In this document: positions 30,191 through 42,145 of the stretch, piece after piece | Layout of the letters: each line of letters opens with the position of its first letter | How positions within the stretch are numbered: position 1 is the stretch's first letter | Assembly: GCA_946122785.1 (NCBI GenBank) | Contig: CAMGYJ010000002.1 | Location: forward strand, 17,272,492 to 17,336,491 | Direction of reading: 5' to 3' | Origin: Linum tenue | Taxonomy: Eukaryota; Streptophyta; Magnoliopsida; Malpighiales; Linaceae | Length of the DNA stretch: 64,000 nucleotides | The notes under the pieces: model-generated | What the model was told of the DNA's origin: nothing | Seen by the model: only the letters and a program-made list of their open reading frames with translations | The model's database searches: none | Position numbers and translations under genes: made by a program

Positions 30191-30982
30191 TATTGTCTTT
30201 GTGTCTTTTGGTTCCGACGATTTCATATTTCTTATCAAAAAGAGGAAGAAGAAAGTTGTCTTTCTTTTTTATGATTCAGAAGGAAGAAGGTAGATGACGG
30301 TGTGTTGATGTGTATGTAATTGTGCATGCACGACTCTCAAGTTCCTTTAAATGAATAAGTTCGCATTATGATACCGTATTACATAGAATAAATATTGACG
30401 AAGTTTTTTTTTCATGTAAACCATCAAAATATTATTAAAAATGAAAAGCAAAAGGGTCCCAAAGTTGCACAAGAAGTCAAGAACCACAAATATGTTCAAA
30501 AGTTTCATATTTTCCAACATGGGAAACTAAACTAGTTTTTCTAGAACTACATAATTAATTTTTCACGAAAAATTAAATATGAAACTACTGGAAACTGGAA
30601 AGACAAAAGTCATATGGGAGTTGATAGCAATGCCCAAAGAAGAAGGTGGATTTTGCTTGAAAGATGTATACACTTGAGTATTGCTTGTGCAGTCAGAATG
30701 ATATGGATGTTGATAATGGAAGGTGGATTCTTGTGGGTGGCCATGGACTATGAGAAATAGACCAAAGAGCTTAACAATTTGGGAGATTTCTTAGATTCAA
30801 GTGGGGTCTTGTTTATGGAGAAAGTTTCTACATCTTAGATCATTGTTCCGATGCAGGCTTCAAGCTGATAACAACAATCTGGTTAGCTTGGAAGGGTAGG
30901 CACAATTATAAGTACAGGTTGTTCGAACTTATCTTACAACTAGTGATGGCAATGTGACATGACGGAGCGGGTGCTTCAATAC
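30191..30982. repeat. SOT-downstream segment A, first copy
   Basis: From TATTGTCTTTGTGTCTTTTGG it matches 52828-53610 at about 95% by eye. It includes TATGTAATTGTGCATGCACGACTCTC and the LINE-like fragment. Together with 32416-32783 and 51414-52100 it forms copy 1 of the tandem duplication. Confidence 0.88.
30590..30960 (+). pseudogene. LINE reverse-transcriptase fragment
   Basis: Broken frames read WELIAMPKEEGGF, then QSEWYGC/VRMIWMLIMEGGF and LWVAMDYE. This order (PK.EGGLGL..L...N.A...R..W....GS.WV.W) is the segment downstream of the RT domain in plant L1-type LINEs. Many stops. The duplicate lies at 53215-53590. Confidence 0.5.
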
Positions 30983-32007
30983 GGGACAGGTTATGGTGAT
31001 TACTACTTTTGTAGTAATCACCATGGTTATTAAGGGTAAATTGGGTATGAAAAAATAAATTGTATTAATTAAATTTTGTAATAAATTACATTTTATGTAG
31101 TTACAAAAAATTATTAATTATGATTCTCTCCCTTTCTCTCACTTCCATAATCTCCAGCCAGATCATCTTTCCTTATTTTTCTCAATCTTTCTGTAAAAGA
31201 AAAAAAAAAACGAAATCACTACCAATCCATTAGATTACCACTACCACTTTGAAAAACATCAATACCATTGCAGAAATAAATCAATACCATTACACGAAAA
31301 CTACCAATATAAACAATCTACCAATATAAATCTATACCATTTCACAAAAAATCAATACCATTGCAGATTTAATCAATACCAATATATGCAAATTAATACC
31401 AATGCGACAAAATCAATACCAATGCGTCAAAAACAATACCAATCCAAGAAAAATCAATACCAATCCAAGAAAAGTCAATACGAATACGAAAAATCCATAC
31501 CAGCCTAGACAAAATCAATACCAATCCAAGAAAGATCAATACCAATACAAAAAATCCATACTAGCCTAGACAATCAGTACCATTATGAAAAACGTACATA
31601 ACAACCACTACCAATACGATTACACTCAAATCAATACCACTACAAAAAAAGTATCAAACCAGTATCAATACGAATACACTCAAACCAAAGCAATACAATA
31701 ATAAAATTGAAGCAATACCAAATAAAAAAAAAATCAACTAATGCGACATTAAAAGGGAACCAATGCCAAAACAAAAAAAAAAATTGGATATATGTTTTTA
31801 TGTTTTCCGTAGAGGAGATTTAGCTACTATCAAATTATTAAAACACAAACAACTACCAAAATAAAATCAAATCAACACCATAATAAAAACCAAACATGTA
31901 CCAAAGCAATACCCAAACCACCGTCGGAGTTAGCCGTGCGTTCATGCATCGCCTCTATTGGCATTTGAGGGATACAGAGAGAGAGGGAGGAGGGGAGGGT
32001 CGTTTGG

Positions 32008-32095
<88 letters not shown>

Positions 32096-32415
32096 GGACG
32101 GTCGGAGGTGGTGAGAAGGAGGAGGAGGGAGGGCCGATGGGCAGTGGACGACTGGAGGAGGAGGGAGGGCCAACCACGATCGGCAGTGAATGGCTGGAGC
32201 TTATCACTGGAGAGAGAGGGAGACGACTGAGAAGGATGGGTGGAGAGAGATTAGGTTTTTAGGAATAAAAATCAAGTGTGATAATTTTTTTATTTCCAAA
32301 AATACCCTTAATCTAATCTGTACCGTCAATTTAAAAATAGGATAAAATATAGATAATGAATGGTACAAATTTTAGTAGCCATACTCAAAATTGAGTAATC
32401 ACGCTAACACATTCC
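30983..32415. mobile_element. 1.4-kb MULE-like element, copy 2 of the family
   Basis: A perfect 10-bp target duplication GCTTCAATAC lies at 30973-30982 and 32416-32425. Ends are GGGACAGGTTATGGTGATTACT and, inverted, GGAATGTGTTAGCGTGATTACT, matching copy 1 (5208-6428) in inverted orientation. The uninterrupted target with a single GCTTCAATAC occurs in the duplicated segment at about 53609, a natural empty site. The inside has an AATCAATACCATT minisatellite (31235-31720) and GATA/GA microsatellites (32007-32092). No transposase. Confidence 0.92.
32007..32092. repeat. (GATA)n-(GA)n microsatellite
   Basis: About nine GATA units followed by about 24 GA units. It generates spurious Leu-Ser frames on the minus strand. 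Confidence 0.95.
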
Positions 32416-32429
32416 GCTTCAATACTCAT

Positions 32430-32783
32430 ACCCCCCTCGGACCAAACGTGTTCAGTGACAACTTGGTTGAGTGTATAACAAGAATGGCAACTCGGGGTAT
32501 GGCAACCGCTCTAGAACCACTATAACCACTCCGGTGACTGCATAGCAATCACAATGGTCAATGACAACTTGGGGTATAACAAAGGTTTTTTGAAACCATT
32601 GACCACTCGGTTGAGCATCATAACTAACAATCGCAATGGCTTGCAACAACCTGCTGTATAACAAACATTTTGGAACCATTGACCGCTGGTTAATGTAAGA
32701 AGTCACTTTTACAATGCCCAATGACAACTTGGTGTTTGACAAAAGTTTTGGAGCCACTGACAACTTGGTAAGGACTCACAATC
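32430..32783. repeat. ACAACTTGG...CAATGG minisatellite, first copy
   Basis: Degenerate units of about 75-80 bp built on CAATGGTCAATGACAACTTGG, TATAACAAACGTTTT and GAAACCATTGACC. About four units. The duplicate is at 53626-53960. Confidence 0.8.
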
Positions 32784-32803
32784 TGTTTCGTTAGGACTCA
32801 ATC

Positions 32804-33804
32804 TGTTTCGTTGGCCAAACTCGCGTGTTGAATGCGCACTGTTTTCAAGTAAACACAAGCACAAAGTCAATCACAATCGTCAAATATCCGCCGCCGAATG
32901 TCGGCGCCGTTGATTTGATCGATTAAACAGAAACCAAGACGACCGTCAAATATCCACCGCCGGCGTCGGCGATGTTAATTTGATCGATGCACCTTTTACT
33001 TCTAACCAGAACAACCGTTACTCGGTTCACCACCTCTCCAAACTACGTTCGAACGAGGGTGTTCAACGAGAAACAAGAAACCAAACTGGGAGTGTTCTAA
33101 GTTATGTTACCTCTACTCCTATGGAGGTTCCTCTGGAGAGCTATGCGATTACGACTACAAGCTACGATCTACGACTCTGCAAATGAGGTCTTTGACAGAG
33201 CGGTTCTACGAAACTAGAGAGAAAAATGATAATTCTGCGACGGTGCAGTTTGAGATTTGATTTTTCCGTCCTTAGCTTCTCTCTCTTCCCAATCTTTATA
33301 CTTCATGCTTCTCCCCGTCGTAGTAACTGCCTTCGCGCCTTTGTCTCCCACGTCTTCATTCCTGTCAACCGTGCAGGTAACTTCCTCCTTGTTGCGTAAC
33401 TCCCACGAGTGCGAAACCGCTTAGACACGCGGAAACTTGGCCAAAACGACACTGAGCCAAAATCCACAATTGCTGAACTCTCGCCACTCCGACGTTGTTT
33501 TCTATTAAACAACATCGTTTCAGTACCGCGACAGTGTTGATATCTCCTACGATGTCGTTTTCGACTGAACGACACTGTCTAAAATAACCCTTAAAATATT
33601 AATTAATTAAACCGGCCATCATTGTTGGCACGCCGTCAAACTCTCACTTTGCGACGTCGTTCTTAATTAAACAACATCGTTTTCTAGTTCTGCGATGCTG
33701 TTCAACTTCGCGATGTCGTTTTAAATTTAACACTGTCGTTTTAACCATTGCGGCATCGTTTGGCCTACTCACGACATCGTTTTTAAATCCGCGGTGTCGT
33801 TTCT
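32804..33804 (-). repeat. Ogre/Tat-like 3' LTR, outer part
   Basis: It matches 49966-50966 closely (TGTTTCGTTGGC..., GAACGAGGGTNTTCAACGAGAAAC..., GGTGTCGTTTCT). It breaks at TTTCT, where Athila inserted, and continues at 46117. It contains the recurring GCGRYRTCGTTTT motif. Confidence 0.9.
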
Positions 33805-35158
33805 TGATAACGATGTAATTGCACGTATTTGCACCCCTAATTCTTATCCGTTTGAGAGGCATAGTCGTGTATTTTGGCCTATTTTACGCCGGGTTGTGCT
33901 ATTTTGTCATATTTCAGGTCCCAGGCGTCAAAGGAAAGGCTAAGCACGAGTTTTGGGGCATTCCGAAGTCATTTCGTCGAGCTAGAGCCAGAACACGGGC
34001 ACACCTAAAACAGAACACGACCGTGTTCTGTGGCCGTGCTTTTACTGCCGAGAGCAAATTCGAGTTTGGCAAACATTGGCTAAAAACACGGGCAGGGCTT
34101 AGACAAAGCACGGCCGTGTCCACCAAAGCACGGCCGTATTCATCATCAACACGCCCGTGTTTCTTCCAACACAATGGCCGTGTAATTAACCCTGGCCAAA
34201 ATACGGGCGGGCTGAGGCATTACACGGCCGTGCCCTCGACCGTGCTTTGGCCACTGATGCCCTTTTAAGCAGATTTCAGCCAAAACATAAGGGGATTCGA
34301 GTTTTAAGAGAGATAGAGCGATTTCTAGAGAGAGAAAGCGACGAACAAGAGTCTCCAAGTGCCCTAGCTTGATCTTCATCACCATTGGAGGCCAGTTTGA
34401 GCTTGGAGAAGTGCCGATCAACGTCGAGGAGCAGGAATCCATCCTTCACAGTATGAATTCCGCGTCTGATTCTGCTTTTGCTTCTTTCTCCATGGAGAAC
34501 CCTAGATTTGTATGTTAGGCTTTGATTGTATGAACCCAAGTACTGATTCTATGATTTCATTATATTCGATTGAGGTTTGAATGATTGAATGACTTGAATC
34601 CTGACCAAATTCCTGTTGTTTCTGCTTTAACCTAGAATGAGAATATCTGCCTAGGTTGATAGAGCATCCTTGATTGAAGGTAGGGAGTTGGTGACTTTAG
34701 TCGAGGAGCCAACTCACTATTCTGTACCGGATTCACTTCGGTAGTGGAGGTTTTGTTCATAGGGCCTCAATCTGTTTACTCCGGTAGAGGTTAGTCGCCC
34801 CCTAGAGACTCAGATTGAGAGGGTCTGAAGACCTTTAGTCGAGACTTCAGGCTGTTTGAGAACCTTCCACAGTATAACTATCATAGAAACTGAACTTGGT
34901 AATTACAATCCGGCTTAACTGCAGTCTAGGGGGAACCATATCCGGGTGACCTCTCTTAACCTGAATACAACCGTTTACTTGCTTTGTTAGTTTGCTAGTT
35001 TAGACTTGCATTAAAGTTTCTTTGCTAGATAATAAGAATTCACCGAGTAGTCATCAAATCTAGGACCCGGGTTGACATTTAAACCCAAACCCGCTATACT
35101 ACACTTTAGGAAGTGGTTTCACTTGGCCAATTCTTGGAGTGACAGTAGAAGTGAGTCA
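33805..35158 (+). repeat. Athila 5' LTR
   Basis: 1,354 bp, TGATAACGATGTAATTGC...AGAAGTGAGTCA. The array of CACGGCCGTG/CACGGGC motifs spans 33985-34245, followed by CCTTTTAAGCAG, a weak TATA-like box, and a GA-rich leader. It lacks the CTACTCCATGGAG... segment of about 30 bp present in the other LTRs. Confidence 0.95.
33985..34250 (+). promoter_or_regulatory. CACGGCCGTG palindrome array in the LTR
   Basis: About a dozen CACGGCCGTG, CACGGGC and GCCCGTG motifs occur in 260 bp of U3, directly upstream of the probable transcription start. The same array occurs in all LTR copies (18230-18480, 29600-29850, 45010-45170) and before the internal TATA box at 41411. Confidence 0.65.
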
Positions 35159-35164
35159 AGTTTT

Positions 35165-35182
35165 TGGCGCCGTTGCCGGGGA
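35165..35182 (+). promoter_or_regulatory. primer binding site, tRNA-Asp
   Basis: TGGCGCCGTTGCCGGGGA lies 6 bp after the LTR and is complementary to the 3' end of plant tRNA-Asp, as usual for Athila and related gypsy elements. Confidence 0.92.
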
Positions 35183-35299
35183 CGGCTAGGTTGTTGAAGA
35201 AAAGTGATTTCTGTTAATTTAGCTTTTCTTTTCGCTTTGTTTGCTTTGTCCCACTTGTGCCTTCACGGGTTTGTTTGCTTGAGTGTTTGCAGGTAGTGC

Positions 35300-37044
35300 A
35301 TGACCCGTAGCCAGTCGGGAGGTTTACTGCCTTTGAATCCACAGATTGAACGCACCTGTCGCCAACTCAGGAGACAACAGCGAGCTAGACTGGCTACGGA
35401 AGAGCGCATAGACGACCACCTGAGCAGCGATTCTGAGGAAGAGTACAGTATGAACGGAGATTACAATCAGCACCAGGGGAATCCTCAGCAGGCTCCCCCG
35501 GTGAATCAGGTCCTGGGGAACAACCCCATACCCCAGGATCATGGGGTTCATCATCATCACCCGCCGCCAGGTCCCACCTTGGAGTACTACTACACTCCTC
35601 GGATGCTGACATCCGCCCGGTCATCCTCTACCCGCCTATTCCAGCAAACAACTTCGAGATCAAGCCGTGCTGGATTCAGCTCATTACATCCTCTATCCAG
35701 TTCCATGGCTTGAAGGATGAGGAGGCCAGGTTGCGTCTTTCCCGTTTTCTGCAACTGACGGACGGGTTCAAGCTGAATGGTGTCCCTGATGATGCAATCC
35801 ACCTTCATCTCTTCCCCCATTCTCTGTCGGGGAATGCTAAGAGGTGGTTGGAGACCCAGCCCCCATTGTCCATCACCTCTTGGGACGATCTGGCTGACAA
35901 ATTCGTGCACAGGTACTATCCGGCATTGAAGACTACAGAGATCCAGCGGGAGATCACTCACTTCCGCCAAGAGCCAGATGAGTCACTTCGTGATGCATGG
36001 GAGCGGTACATGGGATATTTCTGGCAGTGTCCCCATCATGGCTTTAGTGATGCATTCACAGTGGGGAACTTCTACAGTGCTCTCTCTCCAGACAGCCAGA
36101 GGGTGATTGAGTCTCTATGCCCAGGAGGGGATATTCTTACTAAGACTCCACCCGAGCTGAACAGATGATCAGTACTTTGGCTGCCAGAGATCATTCTTGG
36201 GGACAGGGTAGCCGAGGCAGACAGTCCCGGAACCGTGGTGTGCACGCCATGGAGACCAGATCCGGGCTCGAGCAGCAGGTAGCTGAGCTAGTGCAGACAT
36301 TGAAGCAGCCCAACAGTCTTATTCCGGGCAGAGATTTGGCTACACCTCCAGTAGCTCAATGTCAGTGGTGCGAGAGCTCCAATCACCTAGCGGAGGACTG
36401 CCAGGCTATGAGGGAGTCTACCACTCCCCAAGAGCAGTTGGACTTCATCGCCAATGCTCGGCGCCTCGACCCGTACAGCAACACATATAATGAGGGGTGG
36501 CGCCAGCATCCCAACTTCTCTTGGGGCAGCAACACTAATAAGCCACCCTGGTTTCCCAGCACCAGCTGGTGGCTTTCAGCAAAGGCAGCCCTTCCAGGCT
36601 CGACAGGGGCCAGCCCCACAGCAGCAGCCCTACCAGCCTAGGCAGGGGCAACCATTCCAGCAGCCCCAGCGCCAGTTTGCCGAGCCAGCAGCAGCTCCGG
36701 CTCCAGATACCCAGATGACGAAGCTGGAAAATATTCTAGCTTCATTCATGACTAGCACTCAGGCAGCTATCACGTCACTGGAGGCAGGTCAGAGGAACCA
36801 GGGTGCCATCTTGCAAGATCTGCAGAACCAGGTGGGTATCTTGGCCCGCCAGAACACCACCAGGGCACCGAGGACTCTACCTGCCACCACTGTTCCAAAT
36901 CCTCGTGATCCTCACCAGCACCAGCAGCTTGATGCCATCACTACCAGGAGTGGCAAGACCACATCAGCTGCTCCTGCCCAGCCCAGTCGAGATGAGCCAC
37001 TACCTGCTTCGACACTTCCAACTGATACTGCAGAAGTGGGGTAA
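35300..37044 (+). pseudogene. Athila gag, frameshifted
   Basis: It starts MTRSQSGGLLPLNPQIE like the intact gag at 22770. Single-base losses shift the frame near 35602 and near 36162, and a further shift lies near 36545. Pieces in order: 35300-35600, LRLSRFLQLTDGFKLNGVPDD (35710-36168), the zinc knuckle CQWCESSNHLAEDC (36360-36402), and the Gln/Pro-rich tail running in frame through MTKLENILASFMTS. A TAA at 37042 replaces a sense codon. Here, unlike the minus-strand relatives, there is no separate start for the protease part: gag and protease were one frame. Confidence 0.92.
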
Positions 37045-37077
37045 GACACAACAACGCCTGCTCCCAAGCCACAGCCA

Positions 37078-39285
37078 GTGGTTAAGGAGCATGTACCTCA
37101 GCTTCCTTTCCCCACTCGCCTGCATAAAGACAAGCTGGAGACTGAGTTTGCCAAGTTCATGGCAATGTTGAAGCAGGTCAACATCAGCATGCCGTTCGTG
37201 GAGGCACTGTCAAAGATGCCCAAGTATGCCAAGTTCAGGAAGGACCTCCTCACCAACAAGAAGAAACTTGGGGATCTTTCGATAGTGATGCCGAGCGAGG
37301 AGTGTTCTGCTATCCTGCAGAACAAGCTGCCCGAGAAGCAAAAAGACCCAGGGAGTTTCATTATCCCTCTTGTTATTGGCAGCATGCATGTAGGAAAGTC
37401 CTTGGCGGACCTAGGCGCTAGCATAAATGTCATGCCTTATAATTTGTTTAAGAAGCTAGGCCTAGGTGAACCTAGAACTACTAGGATGAGCATTCAGTTA
37501 GCTGATCGTTCTATCGTGCACCCTAGGGGTATCATTGAGGACTTGCTTGTTAATGTGGGTGCATTCACATATCCTGTTGACTTTGTTATTTTGGATATAA
37601 ATGAGGATGTGGATGTACCTTTGATTTTAGGTAGACCGTTTCTCGCCACCGCCAAGGCGCTTATTGATGTGCATAGTGGTAAATTGATTCTGCGTGCTGG
37701 TGATGAACAGGCTACCTTTTCTGTGTCTGAGAATGGGAAACACTCTCATTTGCATGATGACATAGATTACTGTGATATGCTTGCTGATTTTGAGACCGCG
37801 CTCGCTATAACGAGTGCGGGTACTGACGATGTTCTTGAGCGTTGTATTTTGCTAGGTGAGCAGGCATCGCAGGAGCCGCAGTTGGCGGAGCAGTTGGCCG
37901 AGTTGGAGAGTGGCCCCTTCTTGGAGGGCGACAGGATGTTCAAATCGATCTCATCCTCCACCCGCATCGCTACTTCCTTGGAGGAACCACCAGAGCTGGA
38001 GCTTAAGCCCCTCCCTCCTCATTTGGAGTATGCATTTCTCCGGGAGGGGAATAAGCTGCCAGTCATCATCAGCTCGACCCTCACACCCGAGCAGAAGACC
38101 AGACTGGTGACCTTGCTGAAGCGGTACGAGCGAGCTCTCGCATGGAAGATCACAGACATCCGGGGGATCAGCCCTTCTTTCTGCTCCCACCGGATACTGA
38201 TGGAGGATGAGATGCGGCCAGTGAGACAGCCGCAGAGAAGACTGACACCGAACCTGGAGGCTGTGGTTCGGGCAGAGATCGTGAAGCTGCTGGACGCGGG
38301 GATCATCTTCGCCATTTCCGACAGCGAGTGGGTCAGTCCCACCCAGGTGGTACCCAAAAAGGGTGGGATGACTGTGGTGCCTAACGAGAAGAATGAGCTG
38401 ATTCCGATGAGCACGGTGACTGGGTACCGTGTCTGCATTGATTACCGGCGTCTCAATGACGCCACTCGGAAGGACCACTTTCCGCTACCATTCATTGATC
38501 AGATGCTGGAGAGACTGGCGGGGTACGAGTTCTACTGTTTCCTGGATGGGATGTCCGGGTACTTCCAGATCCCTATTGCACCGGAGGACCAGGCGAAGAC
38601 CACTTTCACCTGCCCCTTCGGCACTTTTTCCTACCGGAGGATCCCATTCGGGCTATGCAGTGCCCCAGCCACTTTTCAATGATGCATGCTCGCTATCTTT
38701 GACCGTCTGGTCGGCGAGATTATGGAGGTGTTTATGGACGATTTCTCGGTTTATGGAGACTCATTCTCTCACTGTCTCCATAACCTGGAGCTTGTCCTTA
38801 AACGGTGTGAAGAAACGAACCTGGCACTGAGTTGGGAGAAGTGTCACTTCATGGTTCGAGAAGGCATAGTTCTTGGGCATAAGATCTCCAAGATGGGGAT
38901 TGAGGTGGACAGAGCGAAGATCGAGACTATCAGCAAGCTGCCTCCTCCTACATCTGTTAAGGGGATCCGGAGTTTTCTTGGTCATGCAGGGTTCTACAGG
39001 CGGTTCATCAAGGATTTCTCGAAGATTGCTCTACCCCTGACTAAGCTTCTAGAGAAGGATGCCCCCTTCCAGTTCAGTGATGCATACAAAGCGGCTTTCA
39101 CGACCTTGAAGGAGAAGCTCACGCAAGCTCCTATCATGGTTGTTCCTGACTGGTCCCTGCCATTTGAGATTATGTGCGATGCCAGTGACTTTGCTGTTGG
39201 AGCTGTGTTGGGGCAGAGGCGAGATCAGCATTTCCGACCTATCTACTACGCTTCGAAGACCTTGAATGATGCCCAGAAGAACTAA
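37078..39285 (+). pseudogene. Athila pol: protease and reverse transcriptase
   Basis: The protease has SLADLGASINVMP and VPLILGRPFLATAKAL (37390-37680). The RT begins near 38290 with WVSPTQVVPKKGG, YRVCIDYRRLNDATRKDHF and FLDGMSGYFQIPI, then EVFMDDFSVYG, the active-site block (F-M-D-D as usual in Athila), and SFLGHAGFYRRFIKDFSKI, followed by the start of RNase H (CDASDFAVGAVLG). In-frame stops are a TGA at 38682 where the family has Arg in ATFQRCM, a C-to-T change at a CpG, and a TAA at 39283 where the family has Tyr. Codons are otherwise intact. RT would copy element RNA from the tRNA-Asp primer in cytoplasmic particles. Confidence 0.94.
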
Positions 39286-40704
39286 ACCACCACGGAGAAG
39301 GAGCTGCTCGCGGTGGTGTTTGCCTTCGATAAATTTCGTCCTTATCTGGTCTTGTCCCATGTGACCGTGTATACAGATCACTCCGCGATTCGATACTTGA
39401 TGAGCAAGGCTGATGCCAAGCCTAGGCTCATACGATGGATCTTACTGCTGCAGGAGTTTGACATTGAGATTCGGGACAAGAAGGGAGCGGAGAATGTTGC
39501 TGCCGATCACCTATCCCGGTTGGACGCACCCCCTGTGGACAACCTCGAGGAGGAGATCAATGACTCCTTTCCGGATGAGAGACTGATGATGATGTGCCTG
39601 GTGGAGAGTGTCACCCCCTGGTATTCTGATTTTGCAAATTATCTTGTGGGCCAGCAGCTGCCCAAGGGGATGACAACTCACGCCAAGAGGAAGTTCTTCT
39701 CCGACCTGACGTACTACTTCTGGGATGACCCTCATCTCTTCAGGATCGGAGCCGACGGGATCTTCCGTCGATGTGTTATGGAGAGTGAGATGGAGGGCAT
39801 TCTATCTCACTGTCATGAAGGACCTACTGGCGGTCACCACGGAGGAAACTGCACGGCGAGGAAGGTGCTCCAGTCGGGCTTCTATTGGCCCACGCTCTTC
39901 AAGGACGCAGACGCCTTCGCACGCAGGTGCGACCGATGCCAGAGGTCAGGTAACATCTCTGCCCGTGATGAGATGCCCCAGAATGTTTTTATTACTTGTG
40001 AGATTTTTGATGTATGGGGTATCGACTTCATGGGCCCCTTCCCTCCATCTTTTGGTAATACATATATCCTTGTTGCTGTTGACTACGTCTCTAGGTGGGC
40101 TGAGGCGCAAGCTTTGCCCACTAATGATGCTAGACGTGTTTGTGGTTTTCTGAAGCAGCTATTCTCCCGGTTCGGGACACCTAGAGCCATCATAAGCGAC
40201 CGAGGCACCCATTTCCAGGGTCAGTTCGATAAATTGTTGTCTCACTATGGTGTAACTCATAAGGTGTCCGTGGCCTACCATCCTCAAACCAGTGGCCAGG
40301 CCGAGCTGACGAACCGGGAGCTCAAGCGGATATTGGAGAAGACGGTGAACCTATCCCGCAAGGATTGGTCCACAAAGCTCGATGATGCTCTGTGGGCATA
40401 TCGCACTGCCTACAAGACGCCCATTGGTACCTCACCGTACCGGCTTGTCTATGGAAAGGCATGCCATTTGCCCGTGGAGCTAGAGCACAAGGCCTTCTGG
40501 CCCCTTAAGCTGCTAAACTTGGATGTTAGTGTTGCAGGTGTTGAGCGAAAAATGCAGATGTTGGAGCTGGAAGAGTGGCGTTATCACGCCTATGAGAACA
40601 CCAAGCTGTACAAGGAGCGCACTAAGTGCCTGCACGATGCACGGTTGCGGGGTCCGAAAGAGTTCCATTTGGTGATCGAGTTCTCCTTTATAACTCTCGC
40701 CTGA
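39286..40704 (+). pseudogene. Athila pol: RNase H end and integrase
   Basis: It continues in frame after the [24 protein letters not shown] (RNase H), AADHLSRL, then integrase. The N-terminal zinc-binding H...H...C...C block is seen as [13 protein letters not shown]...CDRCQRSGN. The catalytic core has WGIDFMGPF (D), IISDRGTHF (D) and [12 protein letters not shown] (E), the expected D,D-35-E. A one-base shift near 40670 separates the last domain. Integrase would insert the cDNA in the nucleus, leaving the 5-bp duplication seen at both ends. Confidence 0.94.
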
Positions 40705-40896
40705 AGCTCTTTCTTTGAAAACTCCGTTCCTGGTGGTCTGGACCGTACACGGTCACACAGGTGTTCCCGTATGGCACGATTGAAAATGCCAACCTGCAAA
40801 CTGAGCCGTTTAAAGTGAATGGCCATCGTCTCAAGCTCTACCTGGGAGACGAGGTCGAACGTGCGGAGTTGGCAGTGGAGCTCGCGGACCCTTAGT
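40680..40896 (+). pseudogene. integrase C-terminal tail, out of frame
   Basis: The frame reads [13 protein letters not shown], then WSGPYTVTQVFPYGTIEN (GPY/F-type block) and NGHRLKLYLGDEV to a TAG near 40894. It is separated from integrase by a frameshift and carries another stop at 40735. NGHRLKLYL corresponds to the C-terminus kept by the pol-less copies. Confidence 0.85.
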
Positions 40897-40899
40897 TCC

Positions 40900-41410
40900 T
40901 CAATTGGCGTCCCGCTAAAAGACGGTAAAGAAGCGCTTGTGGGGAGGCAACCCCACCACGGTTTGCATTTCTACTCTTTGTTTTTATTTATTTATTTCCT
41001 TTTTGTCGGTTTTTGAGTCTTTGAGTCTGTCTGGAGTTAGTCTGGAAATTTTTCGTGCCTCGGGCGGTTCTTTTTTATGTGTGATTGGGTAAATTTTAGA
41101 GCCGGGGCACGAATGAATCTTGGTGGTTTGAGATTGAAAATTGAAAAAAAGGCATTTTAGGCTCGGCAGTAAAAACACGGGCAGCAGGGGGCCAAAACAC
41201 GGCCGTGTTTTGCCCTGACCCGCCCGTGTTTTGCCTTTTAGCCTCGGCATAAAAAGCACGGGCACGGGCCCTTCGAAAACACGGCCGTGTTTTGAAAGGA
41301 GCCCGCCCGTGTTTTATTAAAGGAGCATTTCGCCCTCGGCAGTGAAAACACGGGCGCGGAGCAGGCAGTACACGGCCGTGTTCTGCCCCGCCCGTGTTTC
41401 GCTCCCCCCC
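40900..41410 (+). promoter_or_regulatory. non-coding leader with internal CACGGCCGTG array
   Basis: After GTAAAGAAGCGCTTGTGGGGAGGC, which is shared with the pol-less copies, the stretch 41168-41400 carries about ten CACGGCCGTG/CACGGGC/GCCCGTG motifs, the same kind as in the LTR. No ORF with a domain was seen. Confidence 0.6.
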
Positions 41411-41418
41411 CTATAAAA
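41411..41418 (+). promoter_or_regulatory. candidate internal TATA box
   Basis: TATAAAAT follows GCTCCCCCCC and is preceded by the CACGGCCGTG array. Downstream lie a C-rich leader, a candidate intron and the accessory ORF. It could start a separate mRNA for that ORF. Confidence 0.5.
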
Positions 41419-41932
41419 TCGATTTTTCAGCCCCCCCAACCCACCAGATCATTTTTTTTCAAATTTCCCAGCCCCCTCTCGCCGGAAACTCGGCCCCCTC
41501 ACCTTCTCCTTCGATTTTCCGGCCATAACTTCCTCTCCCGACCTCCAAATCACAAACCGCGAGCGCCCCAACGCTCCTGGCATCGAGGAGCACATTCCCC
41601 AAAGATTTGGGCTGGTTTGGCCGAGGTTGGGTCGCCGGCGGTGAGTTTTCCGGCGAGTCTCCGGTGTGTTTTCCGGCGACTTTGGGTGCTTCTTTCCACT
41701 TTCTTCACCTCTCTCGTGGTCTCTCCTTGCGTCTCCAGGTGTGTTCTCCTTGTCTTTTCCTTTATTTATGGAGAATCGATACCTAGAGTTAGGTGAAGAA
41801 CTTCTGATTGTGGAATGCATGGTTTGGGGGATGATTGGGATGATTGCATGTTGCATTGTATGCGGGCTAGTATGGTTTTTGTGTGGTGGATCGATTGGTG
41901 CTTATTTCATACGGGTGTGGGTATGCTTGTTT

Positions 41933-41984
41933 CACCGGGGGCCTAGTCCACTGTCCGAATCGCTCGATTTGAGGGTCCCCGGTG
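41933..41984 (+). other. two-helix hairpin, copy 1 in Athila
   Basis: CACCGGGG (41933-41940) pairs with CCCCGGTG (41977-41984), extended by CC/GG. GAATCG (41957-41962) pairs with CGATTT (41965-41970). The strand CTAGTCCACTGTCC (41943-41956) is shared by all copies. Confidence 0.75.
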
Positions 41985-42027
41985 TATTTTGCTGTGTCAA
42001 TCTCGTATGATGGGTATGCTGGTTTCG

Positions 42028-42075
42028 CCGGGAGTCTAGTCCACTGTCCATATCTTTCGATATGAGGGCTCCCGG
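42028..42075 (+). other. two-helix hairpin, copy 2 in Athila
   Basis: CCGGGAG (42028-42034) pairs with CTCCCGG (42069-42075). CATATC (42049-42054) pairs with GATATG (42059-42064). The common strand CTAGTCCACTGTCC lies at 42036-42049. Confidence 0.75.
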
Positions 42076-42145
42076 TGTGGTTTTGGCCTAACATTGACCC
42101 CGTTTTCTTGTGTACACTTTGTCCTTCATTGTATTTTGCAGGATC

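Larger units (their letters stand above)
41739..42141 (+). other. candidate intron in the accessory-ORF leader
   Basis: Donor CTCCAG|GTGTGT at 41738/41739 and acceptor TATTTTGCAG|GATC at 42141/42142 fit plant splice sites, with a T-rich tract before the acceptor. The ATG of the accessory ORF is 4 bp downstream. Two copies of the two-helix hairpin lie inside. Confidence 0.5.

Noticed and set aside
41449..41856. 135-codon minus-strand frame in the Athila leader
   Set aside because: Antisense to the candidate 5' leader, no domain, and composition driven by the C-rich leader.
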